Translations under genes and position numbers: made by a program
The notes under the pieces: model-generated
Told to the model about the DNA's origin: nothing
Seen by the model: the letters and a program-made list of their open reading frames with translations, nothing else
The model's database searches: none
Shown: one piece after another, positions 62,315-64,000 of the stretch
Layout: each line of letters begins with the position of its first letter
How positions within the stretch are numbered: position 1 is the stretch's first letter
Source: Paracoccus kondratievae
GTDB taxonomy: Bacteria > Pseudomonadota > Alphaproteobacteria > Rhodobacterales > Rhodobacteraceae
NCBI RefSeq assembly: GCF_009301415.1
Contig: NZ_CP045072.1
Location: forward strand, 159,501-223,500
Direction of reading: 5' to 3'
DNA length: 64,000 nucleotides

Positions 62315-63646
62315 TCAGCCGGCAGGACCGCAGGCCAGCGCAAGCGCGTCCGCGATCCGGTCATAGTCCTTTGAGATGATCCCGGTCGCCACGCGGATAT
62401 GAGGTTCGTTGCGCAAAGACATGCGGCTGCCCGGCATGACCGCAATTCCATGCGCGGCCAGCGTGATCATTGCAAAGGATTCTTCTGACACGCGCATCCA
62501 AGTGGCAAGCCCTGCGCCAAGCCGATGTGTTATCCCCCGCGTTTGCAGGGCGTGGGAAAGGGTGCGGTTGCGTTCGGCATAGGTCTGTTTGGCGTGCGCG
62601 ATTACCTCGGCGGTTTGGGAGTCCCGCAGCAGCCAGGCGGTGGCTGATTGCAGGATGCGGCTGGTCCAGCCCGAATTGAAGCTGCGATAGGCGCGCAGTC
62701 GCGCCACCAGGTCGGCATTGGCCGAAAGCACGGCAAGCCTCAGGTCGGGACCATATGGTTTGGAAAAGGATAGAATATGGGTGGTGCGGTCCGGAAAGCG
62801 GCTGCCCAACGACTGTGGCGGGTTGGTGGACAGCCCCCCAAGGCCGTCATCCTCGATGATCGCGGTGTCCGCATTCGCCAGAACGTCGCCCAGCTGTCGC
62901 AGCCGCTGGGGCGTCAGTTCATATCCCGTGACAGAGTTGAGCCTGGGCTGGAACAGGAAAGCTGCAGGGCGCTTTTCCATCACGCGGGCCAGCATGTCGG
63001 GCCGGGGTCCCTGGCCATCATTGGCAACGGGCACGATGATCGCGCCCAGATGTTCAAGAATGTCCAGATGGCGCATCGGTGTCGGGTCCTCGACCGCGAC
63101 AACTGCATCCGACAGGCTCAGGGCACCCAGAACCATGTGAACCGCGCTATAGCCGCCGTTCACAGCCAGCATCGCCTCTGGCTGATAGGGCCATTGGTTT
63201 CGCAGAACCTCTTCCAGTTCGGGCTGCACCTGAACCCGGCTGTAGCTGTTCAGACCCTGCGCCCGGGCCCCATAAGCCAACGCGGCCTCAAGCGGCGGCA
63301 ACAGGGCTGTGTCGGGAACGGCGAAAGACAGGTCCAGCACCCCGGAGCCATAGCGCCCGGCCGAGGCAAAGCGGGTGGGCTGGGTCACTACCGGCCGATC
63401 GGCGACGCGGATGCCATTCCGACCGCGCCCCTCCAGCACCGAACGCTTACGCAAATCGCTCCATGCAGCAGAGACGGTCGCCGGGCTGATCCCCAGCACA
63501 AAGGCGATGTCGCGGACCGGGGGCAGGCGCGCGCCATGCGGAATAACGCCCGCTCGAATCAGGGCGCGAACATGCATGGCAATGCCACGAGCTGACGGAT
63601 CGCCCAGATTTTGGGCAATTTTCTCGACCGTAACCGGTTCTTCCAC
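62315..63646 (-). CDS. MocR-type GntR/aminotransferase-fold regulator
   Basis: 443 residues. N-terminal GntR winged helix (about 15-80, IRAGVIPHGARLPPVRDIAF, LGISPATVSAAWSDLRKRSV) fused to a fold-type I aminotransferase domain. The PLP lysine is in ILSFSKPYGPDLRLAVLSAN, and AIIEDDGLGGLSTNPPQSLG and NSVTGYELTPQRLR are typical. MocR proteins are PLP-dependent transcription regulators. It is divergent from the gene starting at 63746, its probable target. The gap holds a near-palindrome CTATTGATCAGTAG at about 63686-63699. Confidence 0.9.
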   Translation of the reverse strand: MEEPVTVEKIAQNLGDPSARGIAMHVRALIRAGVIPHGARLPPVRDIAFVLGISPATVSAAWSDLRKRSVLEGRGRNGIRVADRPVVTQPTRFASAGRYGSGVLDLSFAVPDTALLPPLEAALAYGARAQGLNSYSRVQVQPELEEVLRNQWPYQPEAMLAVNGGYSAVHMVLGALSLSDAVVAVEDPTPMRHLDILEHLGAIIVPVANDGQGPRPDMLARVMEKRPAAFLFQPRLNSVTGYELTPQRLRQLGDVLANADTAIIEDDGLGGLSTNPPQSLGSRFPDRTTHILSFSKPYGPDLRLAVLSANADLVARLRAYRSFNSGWTSRILQSATAWLLRDSQTAEVIAHAKQTYAERNRTLSHALQTRGITHRLGAGLATWMRVSEESFAMITLAAHGIAVMPGSRMSLRNEPHIRVATGIISKDYDRIADALALACGPAG

Positions 63647-63745
63647 AAGCCAAACTCTGTCTTTAAATGTTCAGTAACATAAAATCTATTGATCAGTAGC
63701 AGTCAAACAAAAAATACTCATGGAGGAATTAAGAAAGGCCACATC

Positions 63746-64000
63746 TTGCTGACACTGCGCATCGCCCTTCGCGATTGGGATTACATTACGCCTCTGGTTC
63801 TTGGTGAGGTTGCTTCTGAAAAGCTGAAACTGATCGTAGATCGTGTCGGCACATTGGTGCCCCATGTCGGGCGCAGCGATTATGACGTGGCCGAGACTTC
63901 GTTCAGCCGCTACGCGCAGCTGTGCCACGACGGCGACGACAGCATCACCGGCATTCCCAATTTCATCATGCGCGGTTTCCGTAATCGCTGCGTCATTACC
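63746..64000 (+). CDS. 4,5-dihydroxyphthalate decarboxylase-like protein, 3' end outside the window
   Basis: 85 visible residues: LTLRIALRDWDYITPLVLGE near the start, then IVDRVGTLVPHVGRSDYDVA and ITGIPNFIMRGFRNRCVIT. The pattern fits the periplasmic-binding-fold family that includes 4,5-dihydroxyphthalate decarboxylase (Pht5). A TTG at 63746 with GAAAGG about 8 bp before it is the most likely start, since no ATG lies in frame nearby. Its substrate may differ from phthalates. Likely regulated by the divergent MocR gene. Confidence 0.6.
   Translation, partial: MLTLRIALRDWDYITPLVLGEVASEKLKLIVDRVGTLVPHVGRSDYDVAETSFSRYAQLCHDGDDSITGIPNFIMRGFRNRCVIT

Overview
The window is a high-GC chromosomal segment from an alphaproteobacterium of the Rhodobacterales, most likely Paracoccus or a close relative. 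This rests on protein style and neighbourhoods (CenR-type regulator, DUF1269, DUF779 with aldehyde dehydrogenase, gcv operon under a tandem glycine riboswitch) and on a catechol siderophore cluster of the kind expected for spermidine-based parabactin. No 16S gene is present, so the genus is an inference. About 57 protein genes, two tRNAs, one insertion sequence and one clear pseudogene are annotated.

Layout. 1-6.1 kb: end of a choline sulfatase, a PPC/DUF296 protein, a DUF1269 protein, mtgA, a glutathione transferase, queG and an EamA transporter. 6.07-6.92 kb: an 851-bp IS5-type element sitting exactly between the stop codons of the transporter and gnd. 6.9-10.1 kb: gnd, cfa, tRNA-Gly. 10.3-11.3 kb: two overlapping membrane or exported proteins of unknown role. 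11.3-17.4 kb: 2,3-dihydroxybenzoate siderophore genes (free-standing condensation domain, EntE, free-standing aryl carrier protein, EntA, isochorismatase, EntC). 17.7-28.2 kb: housekeeping genes (lipid kinase, phosphoesterase, VOC protein, rRNA-type methyltransferase, SDR, L,D-transpeptidase, ribA, CenR-like regulator, xthA, YbbN-like thioredoxin, LON-domain protein, Trm112-like protein, DUF779).

28.2-49.4 kb is a PQQ and alcohol-oxidation island: ExaC-type aldehyde dehydrogenase with an AcoR-like activator, a giant alpha-2-macroglobulin, a zinc metallohydrolase, pqqABCDE, a SoxYZ-like carrier, an ABC importer, a response regulator/FIST/hybrid kinase set and two small secreted proteins of unknown function. 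The enzyme that should use PQQ is not in the window.

49.4-54.2 kb: glycine riboswitch with gcvT, gcvH and gcvP. 54.3 kb: tRNA-Ala, then about 500 bp with no gene but strong nested inverted repeats. 54.9-60.3 kb: LysR regulator divergent from an acyl-CoA dehydrogenase, CaiB-type CoA transferase and MHS transporter, which together look like a catabolic unit for an unidentified organic acid. 60.5-62.2 kb: a small membrane protein and a decayed SulP transporter. 62.3-64 kb: a MocR regulator divergent from the start of a 4,5-dihydroxyphthalate decarboxylase-like gene.

All calls come from reading the sequence and translated proteins without database searches. Points of most interest are the lone-condensation-domain siderophore cluster, the SoxYZ-like carrier with a single cysteine beside pqq, the precise IS insertion, the dispersed hairpin-linked repeat and the structured region at 54.6 kb.
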